Shown here piece after piece: positions 1 to 7,422 of a DNA stretch of 64,000 nucleotides. The stretch comes from JBBRVP01 sp038246785 (GTDB taxonomy: Bacteria; Actinomycetota; Actinomycetes; Jiangellales; Jiangellaceae), in contig JBBRVP010000003.1 of the NCBI GenBank assembly GCA_038246785.1, positions 62,001-126,000 on the forward strand, in the 5' to 3' direction. The notes under the pieces were generated by a model, which ran no database searches, was not told where the DNA came from, and was given only the letters and a program-made list of their open reading frames with translations. Position numbers and translations under genes: made by a program. The number at the start of each line of letters is the position of its first letter. Positions within the stretch are counted from its first letter, which is position 1.

Positions 1-754
1 TCGTGGCCGGCTGCGGGTCCCGGCCGAGCCGGGGATCGTCATACGCGGTCCCCGGTGCCTTCAGCGAGCGCAGGGCCACCCCCCGCACCCCCGGCAACAG
101 CAGCTCGGCGCCGATCAACCAGTCGGCCTCCGCAGCGCTCTGCCCTCGCACCCGTTGGCGGACCAGGGAACCGAACACGTCGGAGACGCTCTCGTTGAGC
201 GCCCCGGGCTGGCCGGCGTAGGCCAGGGCGGCGGTGAACGCGGTGAGGCCGTGGGTGAGCTCGTGGCCGATGACGTCGACGCTGGCGCTGAACCGACCGA
301 AGACCACGCCGTCACCGTCACCGATCACCATGCGATCGCCGTTCCAGAAGGCGTTCTGGTAGCGCTCCCCGAAGTGGACCGTCGCGTCCAGCGGCAGGCC
401 TGCGCCGTCGAGGGAGTCCCGGCCGTAGACCTCCCACAGCAACGACCAGGTCGCTCCCATGTCGTCGTAGCTCTCGTCGGCCGCGGCATCGCCGACGGGT
501 GCCTCGCCCTCGCGTCGGACCAGGCGTCCGGGAAGGTCGTAGCCGTGCCCGGCGTCGGCGATCGTGCGCTGCGGAGCCCGGGCGGGTGCGGCGTTCGGCG
601 GCGGCGCTGCCCGCTCCGTGCGCCGGGTGCGCGCGCCCGCGTCGATGGCGAGGGTGCGGCGGGCCGCCTCGGCGACGGCTGGCTCGCCCGTGGCGGCCAG
701 CCGGGCGAGCAGGTAGGGCGGGATCACCCGACAGGGCGGCGCGGTCCGGCGCAT
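1..754 (-). CDS. M4 (thermolysin-like) metalloprotease, N-terminal part
   Basis: The gene runs off the left window edge; 251 residues are visible from the ATG at 754. Family M4 enzymes are zinc endopeptidases, usually secreted. Seen: a VIPPYLL segment near residues 10-16, typical of the actinobacterial short-propeptide M4 group; the active-site helix HELTHG at about 164-169; and the third zinc ligand in LNESVSD, E188, 20 residues after the second His, as in thermolysin. No signal peptide is visible at this start, which is usual for this actinobacterial subgroup. It lies downstream of a repeat array that separates it from the next upstream gene on the same strand. Family assignment is firm; substrate is unknown. 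Confidence 0.9.
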   Translation of the reverse strand, partial: MRRTAPPCRVIPPYLLARLAATGEPAVAEAARRTLAIDAGARTRRTERAAPPPNAAPARAPQRTIADAGHGYDLPGRLVRREGEAPVGDAAADESYDDMGATWSLLWEVYGRDSLDGAGLPLDATVHFGERYQNAFWNGDRMVIGDGDGVVFGRFSASVDVIGHELTHGLTAFTAALAYAGQPGALNESVSDVFGSLVRQRVRGQSAAEADWLIGAELLLPGVRGVALRSLKAPGTAYDDPRLGRDPQPAT

Positions 755-785
755 GCGCGCAGTCTGCCCGGAACGGCGGCGACTG

Positions 786-860
786 TCGTCAGCCGGTGTC
801 GTCGGCCGGTCGTCAGTCGGCGGTCGTCAGCCGGCGGTCGTCAGCCGACGGTCGTCAGCC
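786..860 (-). repeat. 14-bp tandem repeat array between two leftward genes
   Basis: Read on the minus strand, the unit GGCTGACGACCGCC is repeated about four times with one or two changes, then degenerates. The array begins on the stop codon of the gene ending at 855 and fills most of the gap to the M4 protease. Each copy carries a TGA. No function is evident; the arrangement resembles the stop-codon-abutting arrays at 13600-13705 and 20861-20956. Confidence 0.85.
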
Positions 861-1382
861 GGCGGGGCTCACCGACGGCAGCTGCGCCCGATCGCGGCAC
901 TGCTGGGCGAGGTCGCTGATCTCCGGCTGTGCGATCTGCAGCTGGTCGAGTACGTCGCGCAGGTCGGAGGCCCGCAGGTCGCGCAGGGCCGACAGCCCCT
1001 GCTGGACCTGCGAGAGCGCGGCCGAGGCCTTGTCGGCCGCCTCCAGGCACTCGGCCGGGACGGTGGCCGACACCGAGACGTCCTGGCTCGGCGACGCGGT
1101 CGCCCCGCCGGGAGCCGTCGCCGTCGGGCTGCCCGCTGCGCCTCCAGATGACGTGTCAGACCGGGAGACGCCAACCAGCACGCCGCCCAGCACGCCACCG
1201 AGGAGCAGCGCGACCACCGGCAGGATCCAGTAGGTGCGGCCGGGGGTGCGTCCCGCAGGCGGTTCGGTGGGTGCCCCTCGGTCGGGGGGCGCCGGGTCCG
1301 CGGCCCGCGGCTCGGCCGGGGGCGGGATGCTGTTCCGATCCGGTGTCTCGTTCGGCGGGTGGTCCGGTGTCTGGTCGGCCAT
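855..1382 (-). CDS. Hypothetical single-pass membrane protein
   Basis: 175 residues, no family recognised. The first 45 residues are rich in Pro, Glu and Asp and should be cytoplasmic. One transmembrane helix follows at about 50-73 (ILPVVALLLGGVLGGVLVGV), then a Ser/Thr/Gly/Ala linker, then an extracytoplasmic stretch with coiled-coil character (about 115-165). That stretch holds one Cys near its start and one near its end, which could form a disulfide. The layout suggests an envelope-anchored small domain. The neighbour at 1444 is divergent, and 61 bp separate the two starts. The last codons lie in the 14-bp repeat unit. Confidence 0.7.
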   Translation of the reverse strand: MADQTPDHPPNETPDRNSIPPPAEPRAADPAPPDRGAPTEPPAGRTPGRTYWILPVVALLLGGVLGGVLVGVSRSDTSSGGAAGSPTATAPGGATASPSQDVSVSATVPAECLEAADKASAALSQVQQGLSALRDLRASDLRDVLDQLQIAQPEISDLAQQCRDRAQLPSVSPAG

Positions 1383-1443
1383 GTCACCTGTCTACCCCAT
1401 GGGCGGTGCACTGAGCGGGTGCCCGGCGTGGTATCGAGGGATC

Positions 1444-2091
1444 GTGATCCGATCGCTGCGCGAGGCCGACGAGCCGACCATCCGCACCCTCGACGGGCTG
1501 GTGGCGCTGTGGACGGTGCTCTGGCTCGTGCTCGCCGGCTGGACGGCGTACTCGGTGTGGGTGCTCGCCGACCTGGGACAGACCATCACTTCGGCGGGCA
1601 ACGCCTTGGACTCGGCGGGGAAGGGGCTGCAGAGCATCGGGCAGGTCCCGGTCGTCGGGGAGGGTCCGAAGGGCCTCGGCGACCAGGTCCGCGCAACCGC
1701 GGGACAGGTGGTCGCCAATGGGATGGCCTTCAGCGGCCAGGTGCACCGCCTGGCCGTGCTGCTGGGGCTGACCACCTTCTTCGTCCCCGTCACACCGATC
1801 CTGGGCCTCTGGGCGCCGATGCGGCTGGCCCGCCGCCACGAGGCGGCGGAGATGCAGCGGGCCGTCCAGGCGCACGGTGACGACCCAGCCCTGGTTCGCT
1901 ATCTCGCGGGACGGGCGGTCGAGCGGCTCCCGTACCGGGAGCTGCGCTCTGTCACCGACGACCCGTGCGGCGACCTCGTCGGCGGGCGATGGGATCGCTT
2001 GGCCGCCCTCGAGCTGCACCGGATGGGGGTCGACGTGGCCCTCGGCGACGTCGGCGGCCGGCCGGGCGGTGACGGAGGTAGCCCTGCATGA
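1444..2091 (+). CDS. Small two-helix membrane protein coupled to the MMPL transporter
   Basis: 215 residues, family not recognised. I place the start at GTG 1444 because GAGGG lies 5 bp upstream; the frame stays open further upstream but without a good ribosome site. There is one hydrophobic helix near residues 15-40 (LWTVLWLVLAGWTAYSVWVL), a Gly/Ala-rich linker with little aromatic content, a second helix near 100-125, then a charged cytoplasmic tail. The stop overlaps the start of the MMPL gene as ATGA, so translation is probably coupled. It may be an accessory subunit of that transporter, by context only. Confidence 0.75.
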   Translation: MIRSLREADEPTIRTLDGLVALWTVLWLVLAGWTAYSVWVLADLGQTITSAGNALDSAGKGLQSIGQVPVVGEGPKGLGDQVRATAGQVVANGMAFSGQVHRLAVLLGLTTFFVPVTPILGLWAPMRLARRHEAAEMQRAVQAHGDDPALVRYLAGRAVERLPYRELRSVTDDPCGDLVGGRWDRLAALELHRMGVDVALGDVGGRPGGDGGSPA

Positions 2092-4412
2092 AGCGCACGG
2101 GTAAGCCACGCGAGCGCCTGCTCGACCCGGCCCGGCCGCATGCCGGACGGCTCTCCAGGCTGTACGCCCGGGAAGTGGTCAGGTTCCGCTGGGCCGTCGT
2201 CGGGCTCTGGCTCGTCGTCGCCGTCCTGTCCGTGACGGTGCTGCCCGGGCTCGGCGGCAAGGCGTCAGGGGGGCTGAACGGCTTCATCCCGGAGAACGCC
2301 CCGGCGGTGCAGACCGAGGTGCGCTCGTACTACATCTTCGGCTTCCCCCTCTACAGCCGAACGTTGCTCGTCCAGCACGACCCGCAGGGCCTGTCCGGGT
2401 GGACACTGGCGCGGGAGGCGCTGTTCGCCGCGGGACTGACCCGCCGCGAGTACACCGACGTCGGCCCGGTGCTCGGCGCCTTGCCGATGTCCAATTCCCT
2501 GCCTGGCATGCCGGCGGCCTCGGCGCGCGGCACGACGATCGTCACGTCCCTGTTCATGCCGCCGTGGATCTCCTTCGAGTCCCAGCTGGTGGCGGCACGC
2601 CAGATCGGGAACCGGTTCCTGTCAGCGCCCTACGACTCATACGCCGGGGTGACCGGCACGATTCCGGCGCGGGCCGAGCAGGCGCGCATCATCTTCGAGT
2701 CCCTGCGCACGGTCGAGCTGGCGACGCTGGCCGCGATCGTGCTCATCACCGCGATCAACTTCCGGTCCCTCTCGGCCCCGCTGCTGACCCTGGCGGTCAA
2801 CGGGGTCGCCTTCGTCATCACGCACAACGCGTCCCCGTTCATCGGCCGGATCTTCGACGTTGCGGTCCCCGACGAGCTCGCCCCGCTGCTAGTCGCCCTC
2901 CAGATCGGGGTCGTCACCGACTACGTCATCTTCTTCATGTCCGGCTTGCGCCGACGGCTCGAGGCCGGCGACGGCCGGCTGCCGGCCGCCCGCAGCGCGA
3001 CCGCGGAGTTCGCCCACATCGTGCTCGTCGCGGGTGTCACCGTCGCGGCGGGCACCGGCGCGCTGCTGGTCGCCCGCTCGGACCTGTTCCGCGCCTTCGG
3101 TCCCGGCATGGTGATGGCGATCCTCATCGCGCTCGTCGTGTCGATCACGCTGGTGCCGGCGCTCATGGCCATCGGCGGCAAATGGCTGTTCTGGCCGGGA
3201 CCTCCCGGTCCGAACAGCGCGGAGGAGATGCCCGGCCCTGGACCGGGGCGGCTGCTGGGCCGGGCATTCGGCCGCGACGCCGTACGCTGGCTGACCGATC
3301 GACGCCACGCCGCCCTCGTGGCGGCGGCCTGCCTGCTCGGTCTCGGTGTCCTCGCGCTGCCGCTGTCGCGGATGACCCTCGGGCTGTCCTTCATCCCCGC
3401 GCTGCCGGCGGACAACCCGGTACGCCAGGCGGCGGCCGTGGCACAGGCAGGCTTCGCGCCCGGCATCACCTCTCCCACCGAGGTGCTCGTAGAGGCCAAG
3501 GGCATCGGCAACCGACGACCGGCGCTGGCCCGACTGCAGCGTTCGCTCGAGCGCGAGCCGGGGGTCGCCGGGGTGGTCGGTCCGGTCGGCACCGGGGCGC
3601 TCGGCGAGTTGGGTGTCTTCATTGCCCGCGACGGCAGCGCGGCGCGCTACCTGGTCATCCTCGACGGCGAGCCGCTCGGCGGGAGCGGCGTCGCCACGCT
3701 GAGCGGTTTGCGCGACGACCTGCCGAGGTTGGTGCAGGAGGCCGGTCTCGGCGACGTGAAGACCGGGTTGGCGGGCGACACCGCCATCGCCAACACCATC
3801 GTCACCGGCACCCGCGGGGACCTGCTGCGCATCGCCGTCGCTGCTCTCGCAGTCAACCTGCTGCTGCTGACGCTTTTCCTGCGCTCGCTCGTCGCCCCGC
3901 TGTACCTGCTGGCCTCCAGCGTGCTCGCGCTGGCCGCCACCCTGGGGCTGACGACGTACGTCTTCCAGGACCTGCTGGGCCACGACGGGCTCACCTTCTA
4001 CGTCCCGTTCGCCTCGGCGGTCCTGCTGGTGTCGCTCGGCTCGGACTACAACATCTTCGGGGTCGGCCACGTCTGGTCGGAGGCCCGAAACCGACCCCTG
4101 ACGGAGGCACTGGTCGTCGCGCTGCCGCAGACGACGCGCGCCATCACCGCCGCCGGAATCACCCTCGCCGTGAGCTTCGGCCTGCTCGTGCTCGTCCCAC
4201 TCGCGCCGTTCCGCGAGATCGCGTTCGCGATGTTCGTCGGCATCCTGCTCGACGCCGTCGTTGTCCGGTCGTTCCTCGTGCCGGCCCTGCTCGTGCTCGT
4301 CGGCCGACGCAGCGGCTGGCCCGGCGGACAGCTGCATGCCGGGCCCGGCGAGCACGAGTCGCCGGCCGCCGACACGCCCGCCCACCCGGTCGGCGCCACG
4401 GCGGCCGGATAG
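2088..4412 (+). CDS. MMPL-family RND transporter
   Basis: 774 residues, within the usual range for actinobacterial MMPL proteins, which move lipids or other hydrophobic cargo across the inner membrane using proton motive force. There is an N-terminal helix (about 30-55) and two repeats of a large periplasmic loop followed by a helix bundle. Each bundle has the conserved Asp-Tyr pair of the proton relay: GVVTDYVIFF in the first half and LGSDYNIFG in the second. The ATG overlaps the previous stop by ATGA. The C-terminal tail is short and hydrophilic. Cargo cannot be inferred; there is no mycolate or polyketide gene nearby. Confidence 0.92.
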   Translation: MKRTGKPRERLLDPARPHAGRLSRLYAREVVRFRWAVVGLWLVVAVLSVTVLPGLGGKASGGLNGFIPENAPAVQTEVRSYYIFGFPLYSRTLLVQHDPQGLSGWTLAREALFAAGLTRREYTDVGPVLGALPMSNSLPGMPAASARGTTIVTSLFMPPWISFESQLVAARQIGNRFLSAPYDSYAGVTGTIPARAEQARIIFESLRTVELATLAAIVLITAINFRSLSAPLLTLAVNGVAFVITHNASPFIGRIFDVAVPDELAPLLVALQIGVVTDYVIFFMSGLRRRLEAGDGRLPAARSATAEFAHIVLVAGVTVAAGTGALLVARSDLFRAFGPGMVMAILIALVVSITLVPALMAIGGKWLFWPGPPGPNSAEEMPGPGPGRLLGRAFGRDAVRWLTDRRHAALVAAACLLGLGVLALPLSRMTLGLSFIPALPADNPVRQAAAVAQAGFAPGITSPTEVLVEAKGIGNRRPALARLQRSLEREPGVAGVVGPVGTGALGELGVFIARDGSAARYLVILDGEPLGGSGVATLSGLRDDLPRLVQEAGLGDVKTGLAGDTAIANTIVTGTRGDLLRIAVAALAVNLLLLTLFLRSLVAPLYLLASSVLALAATLGLTTYVFQDLLGHDGLTFYVPFASAVLLVSLGSDYNIFGVGHVWSEARNRPLTEALVVALPQTTRAITAAGITLAVSFGLLVLVPLAPFREIAFAMFVGILLDAVVVRSFLVPALLVLVGRRSGWPGGQLHAGPGEHESPAADTPAHPVGATAAG

Positions 4413-4552
4413 GCGTGACCGCCGAGCACGATGACGGCAGCCATGACGCCGGTACCGGCGCCGGTACCGGAGGATGTCCTGGCGCCGGTGCTGGAGGCTT
4501 CGCTGGTGGCGGCGGCACTGGTGGCGGCGGCCGGCCGGCGATGTGCCCTGGG

Positions 4553-4558
4553 TAGCGT
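4553..4558 (+). promoter_or_regulatory. -10 element of a leaderless promoter (LLM oxidoreductase)
   Basis: TAGCGT lies 6 nt before the ATG at 4565 and there is no ribosome-binding site, the layout of a leaderless actinobacterial transcript. The preceding 4431-4550 is low-complexity DNA (repeated GGTGGCGGCGG and CCGGTACCGG blocks) with no gene I would support. Confidence 0.55.
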
Positions 4559-4564
4559 CCGGCC

Positions 4565-5560
4565 ATGCGATTCGGTCTCTTCGTCCCGCAGGGCTGGCGG
4601 CTCGACCTGGTCGGCGTCCCGGCCGCCGACCACTGGTCGACGGTGCTGGACGTGGCCCGCTTCGCCGACGCCGACGGCAGCGGCTTCGAGTCGGTCTGGG
4701 TCTACGACCACTTCCACACCGTGCCGGAGCCGACGGGCGAGGCGACCCACGACTCGTGGACGCTCATGGCAGCGCTCGGGGCGGCCACGCGGCGGGTCCG
4801 GCTCGGCCAGATGTGCACCTGCATCGGGTACCGGAACCCCGCCTACCTGGCGAAGGTCGCCTCGACGGTCGATCACGTCAGCGGTGGCCGGGTGGAGATG
4901 GGCATCGGGGCCGGCTGGTACGAGCACGAGTGGCGGGCGTACGGCTACGGGTTCCCGTCGGCAGGGCAGCGCATTGCGATGCTCGGCGAAGGCGTCGAGA
5001 TCATGCGACAGGCGTGGACCGAGGGCACGGCGACGCTGCACGGCGAGCACTACGACGTCGACGGGGCGCTCTGCTACCCCGTACCTCTCCAGCGCCCGCA
5101 CATCCCGTTCTGGATCGCCGGTGGCGGTGAGCGCAAGACGCTGCGGATCGCTGCGGAGCGCGCGCAGTACACCAACTTCGACGGCACGCCCGAAGCGTTC
5201 CGGCGCAAGTCGCAGGTGCTGCTCGAGCACTGTCGCGACGTCGGCCGCGACCCTGCCCAGATCGTGCGCAGCGCCAACTACAACGTCGTCATCGGCGAGA
5301 CGCGGGCCGCGGTGGACGACCGGCTCGCCTGGATCCGGGATCACTACGCGAAGGTGGTCGGCGACGAGCGGGCCGAGCGCACCATGCGGAGCTTTGCCAC
5401 CGGTCCGGCGGTGGGCACCCCCGAGCAGATCGTCGAGGTGCTCCGCGGGCTACAGGCGGATGGGCTGGCGTACGGCATCACCTACTTCGTCGAGGCGGCC
5501 TACGACCGCAGCGGCCTCGAGCTGTTCCGCGACCAGGTGATCCCCGCCCTGAGCGACTGA
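4565..5560 (+). CDS. LLM-class F420-dependent oxidoreductase (TIGR03560-like)
   Basis: 331 residues, luciferase-like TIM-barrel fold. The N-terminus MRFGLFVPQGWRLDL matches the TIGR03560 subgroup of probable coenzyme F420-dependent reductases found in Actinobacteria. Other hallmarks are the VYDHF segment, the LGQMCTCIGYRNPAYLAK stretch after the first third, and the GIGAGWYEHEW block. Reaction and substrate are unknown; the class carries out hydride transfers with reduced F420. The ATG is preceded by a -10-like TAGCGT 6 nt away, so the mRNA is probably leaderless. It converges with the GNAT gene ending at 5577. Confidence 0.88.
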   Translation: MRFGLFVPQGWRLDLVGVPAADHWSTVLDVARFADADGSGFESVWVYDHFHTVPEPTGEATHDSWTLMAALGAATRRVRLGQMCTCIGYRNPAYLAKVASTVDHVSGGRVEMGIGAGWYEHEWRAYGYGFPSAGQRIAMLGEGVEIMRQAWTEGTATLHGEHYDVDGALCYPVPLQRPHIPFWIAGGGERKTLRIAAERAQYTNFDGTPEAFRRKSQVLLEHCRDVGRDPAQIVRSANYNVVIGETRAAVDDRLAWIRDHYAKVVGDERAERTMRSFATGPAVGTPEQIVEVLRGLQADGLAYGITYFVEAAYDRSGLELFRDQVIPALSD

Positions 5561-5576
5561 TGGACGCCGGCGCGGC

Positions 5577-6467
5577 TCAGGGGGCGGCAGGGTCGGCGGG
5601 GGGCGGCTCGGCGATGCCGGCGTGCGCCACCTCGGCAAAGCCGAGCCGCCGGTAGACCCTGGCGACATCCTGGCCCGCCGCCGACAGGAAGACCGTGCGC
5701 GCGCCGTGGGCCAGCGCATGGTCGACGAGCGCCCGGGTGACCACCGAACCCAGGCCCTGCCGCCGCGCGTTGGGCAGGGTGGCCACGCCGACGACCTCGC
5801 TGACGTCGCCGACCGGCTGGTGCGCGCCGGAGGCGAGCGGTCCGTCGGCGTCCTCGACCACGTACATCACCGTCGTACCGTCGTTGAGCCGCTCGCGCAC
5901 CCGGGCGTCGTCGCCAGCATCGGCCGCCGCAGCGTCGCGCTGGACCGGCCCCGCAGTCCCGCGAGCGGTGCCGCCGTGCTCGAAGCCCACCGCCGCCACA
6001 GCGAGCACGCGCGCCAGGTCGGGCTCGTCGGGCGTGACCAGCCGTAGCCGCCGGCCGCCCGCCAGGGTCTCCGGGTCCACGGGCAGCGATCCGGGAGTCG
6101 CCACCGACGGCAGCGGCTCCGCGAGCACGAGCAGCGGCAGCTCCTGTACGTGCAACCCGCTGGCCCGGGACGCGGCCGTCAGCGAGGGCGTCGTCTCCAC
6201 CACCCACTCGAGCGCCTCCGGCACTCCGAGCTCGCGTTGCCGCTCGCGTACGCCGTCGACGTCGCCGGCCCGCACGGCGGCGTCCAGACCCAGCCGAGGT
6301 CGCGCGTAGTACGGCCACCGCCCCTGCGAGACGAACAGCGTGAACGGCCCGTGCTCCTCGGTCCGTGCGCCGGAGCGGGGCGCCGCGTCGTAGTAGCGCT
6401 CGAGCCGCTCGAGCAGCCCGCGGTCAGCCGGCTCGCTGCCGGCGGGTGTCGCGCGCACGCGACGCAT
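5577..6467 (-). CDS. GNAT N-acetyltransferase with N-terminal DUF4081 domain
   Basis: 296 residues from ATG 6467; this start leaves a 21-bp divergent gap to recO. The N-terminal half resembles DUF4081, an acetyltransferase-like domain of unknown role. The C-terminal half is a GNAT domain with the acetyl-CoA loop RRQGLGS and the final VYRRLGFAEV strand-helix element. It likely transfers an acetyl group to an amine, with unknown acceptor. The upstream region is shared with recO, whose -10 element lies between the two starts, so the promoters probably overlap. Confidence 0.85.
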   Translation of the reverse strand: MRRVRATPAGSEPADRGLLERLERYYDAAPRSGARTEEHGPFTLFVSQGRWPYYARPRLGLDAAVRAGDVDGVRERQRELGVPEALEWVVETTPSLTAASRASGLHVQELPLLVLAEPLPSVATPGSLPVDPETLAGGRRLRLVTPDEPDLARVLAVAAVGFEHGGTARGTAGPVQRDAAAADAGDDARVRERLNDGTTVMYVVEDADGPLASGAHQPVGDVSEVVGVATLPNARRQGLGSVVTRALVDHALAHGARTVFLSAAGQDVARVYRRLGFAEVAHAGIAEPPPADPAAP

Positions 6468-6476
6468 CCTGGCAGG

Positions 6477-6482
6477 GACAAT
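6477..6482 (+). promoter_or_regulatory. -10 element of a leaderless promoter (recO)
   Basis: GACAAT followed by 6 nt and the GTG start at 6489, with no ribosome-binding site. It sits inside the 21-bp gap between divergent GNAT and recO starts. Confidence 0.45.
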
Positions 6483-6488
6483 CGCCCG

Positions 6489-7220
6489 GTGAGCCTCTAC
6501 CGGGACGAGGGCGTCGTCCTGCGCACCCAGAAGCTCGGTGAGGCCGATCGCATCGTCACCCTGCTCACCCGCGGCACCGGCCGGGTCCGCGCGGTCGCCA
6601 AGGGGGTCCGCCGCACGTCGTCCCGCTTCGGGGCCAGGCTCGAGCCGTTCAGCCACGTCGACCTGCTGCTGGCCACCGGCCGCAGCCTCGACATCGTGAC
6701 GCAGGCGGAGACGCTGACCCCGTACGGGCGCTCGCTCGGCGGGGACTACGCGCGCTACACCGCCGGCACGGCGATGCTCGAGACGGCCGAGCGGCTCACC
6801 GCCGAGGAGCGGGAGCCGGCGCTGCAGCACTACCTCCTGCTGCTCGGCGGCCTGCGGGCGCTCGCCGGCGGAGTGCACGACGCCGGCCTGGTGCTCGACG
6901 CGTTCCTGCTCCGCTCCGTGGCGGTGGCCGGGTTCGCGCCCAGCTTCGCCGACTGCGCCCGCTGCGGTGACACCGGCCCGCACCGGTTCTTCTCGGTGCC
7001 CGCCGGCGGCATGGTGTGTCCGCGCTGCCGTCCCGGCGGCGCCGTGGCGCCGGCCGAGGCGACCGTCGCGCTGATGGCGGCGTTGCTCACCGGCGACTGG
7101 GACGGTGCGGATGCGAGCGGCGTACGGGAGCGCCGCGAGGCCGGCGGCATCGTCGCCGCCTTCCTGCAGTGGCACCTCGAGCGTGGGCTGAGATCGCTGC
7201 CGCTCGTCGAGCGCAGCTGA
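6489..7220 (+). CDS. recO: DNA repair protein RecO
   Basis: 243 residues, normal length for actinobacterial RecO, which anneals single strands and loads RecA together with RecR in recombinational repair. The N-terminal OB-fold starts SLYRDEGVVLRTQKLGEADRI in the usual pattern, followed by a helical domain. A four-Cys zinc site (CARCG and CPRC) lies in the C-terminal third. The start is GTG 6489, right after a -10-like GACAAT, consistent with a leaderless mRNA. In many actinobacteria recO sits next to uppS; here two genes are inserted between them. Confidence 0.95.
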   Translation: MSLYRDEGVVLRTQKLGEADRIVTLLTRGTGRVRAVAKGVRRTSSRFGARLEPFSHVDLLLATGRSLDIVTQAETLTPYGRSLGGDYARYTAGTAMLETAERLTAEEREPALQHYLLLLGGLRALAGGVHDAGLVLDAFLLRSVAVAGFAPSFADCARCGDTGPHRFFSVPAGGMVCPRCRPGGAVAPAEATVALMAALLTGDWDGADASGVRERREAGGIVAAFLQWHLERGLRSLPLVERS

Positions 7221-7360
7221 CCGGCTCGCTCCCGAGCGATCCCATACCCGCGGGGCGGCTCGGCGGCCTTCCCGTACGCCGGCCCTCGCCCGGGGAGGGA
7301 GCAGGCCGCGCGCAGGCGTCGGGGCCGGTAAACCCCTGGGCGGGGCAGCGCGTCGAGGCC

Positions 7361-7366
7361 TAGACT
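7361..7366 (+). promoter_or_regulatory. Putative -10 element for the flavoprotein-cyclase pair
   Basis: TAGACT in the 200-bp gap after recO, about 55 nt before the flavoprotein ATG, so this transcript would have a short leader. No -35 resembling TTGACA is clear. Confidence 0.4.
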
Positions 7367-7422
7367 CCCGGGCGCGGCGGCGGTCCTGCCCATCCTCCCC
7401 CTCCGCGTCGCCCGAGGCCCAG

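Noticed and set aside
2399..4555. Long open frames in other frames of the MMPL gene on both strands
   Set aside because: Arg/Gly/Pro-rich shadow translations of a well-supported transporter.
4431..4560. Small repeat-rich open frame after the MMPL gene
   Set aside because: Made of GGTGGCGGCGG and CCGGTACC blocks; no ribosome site, no recognisable protein, and it overlaps the promoter of the next gene.
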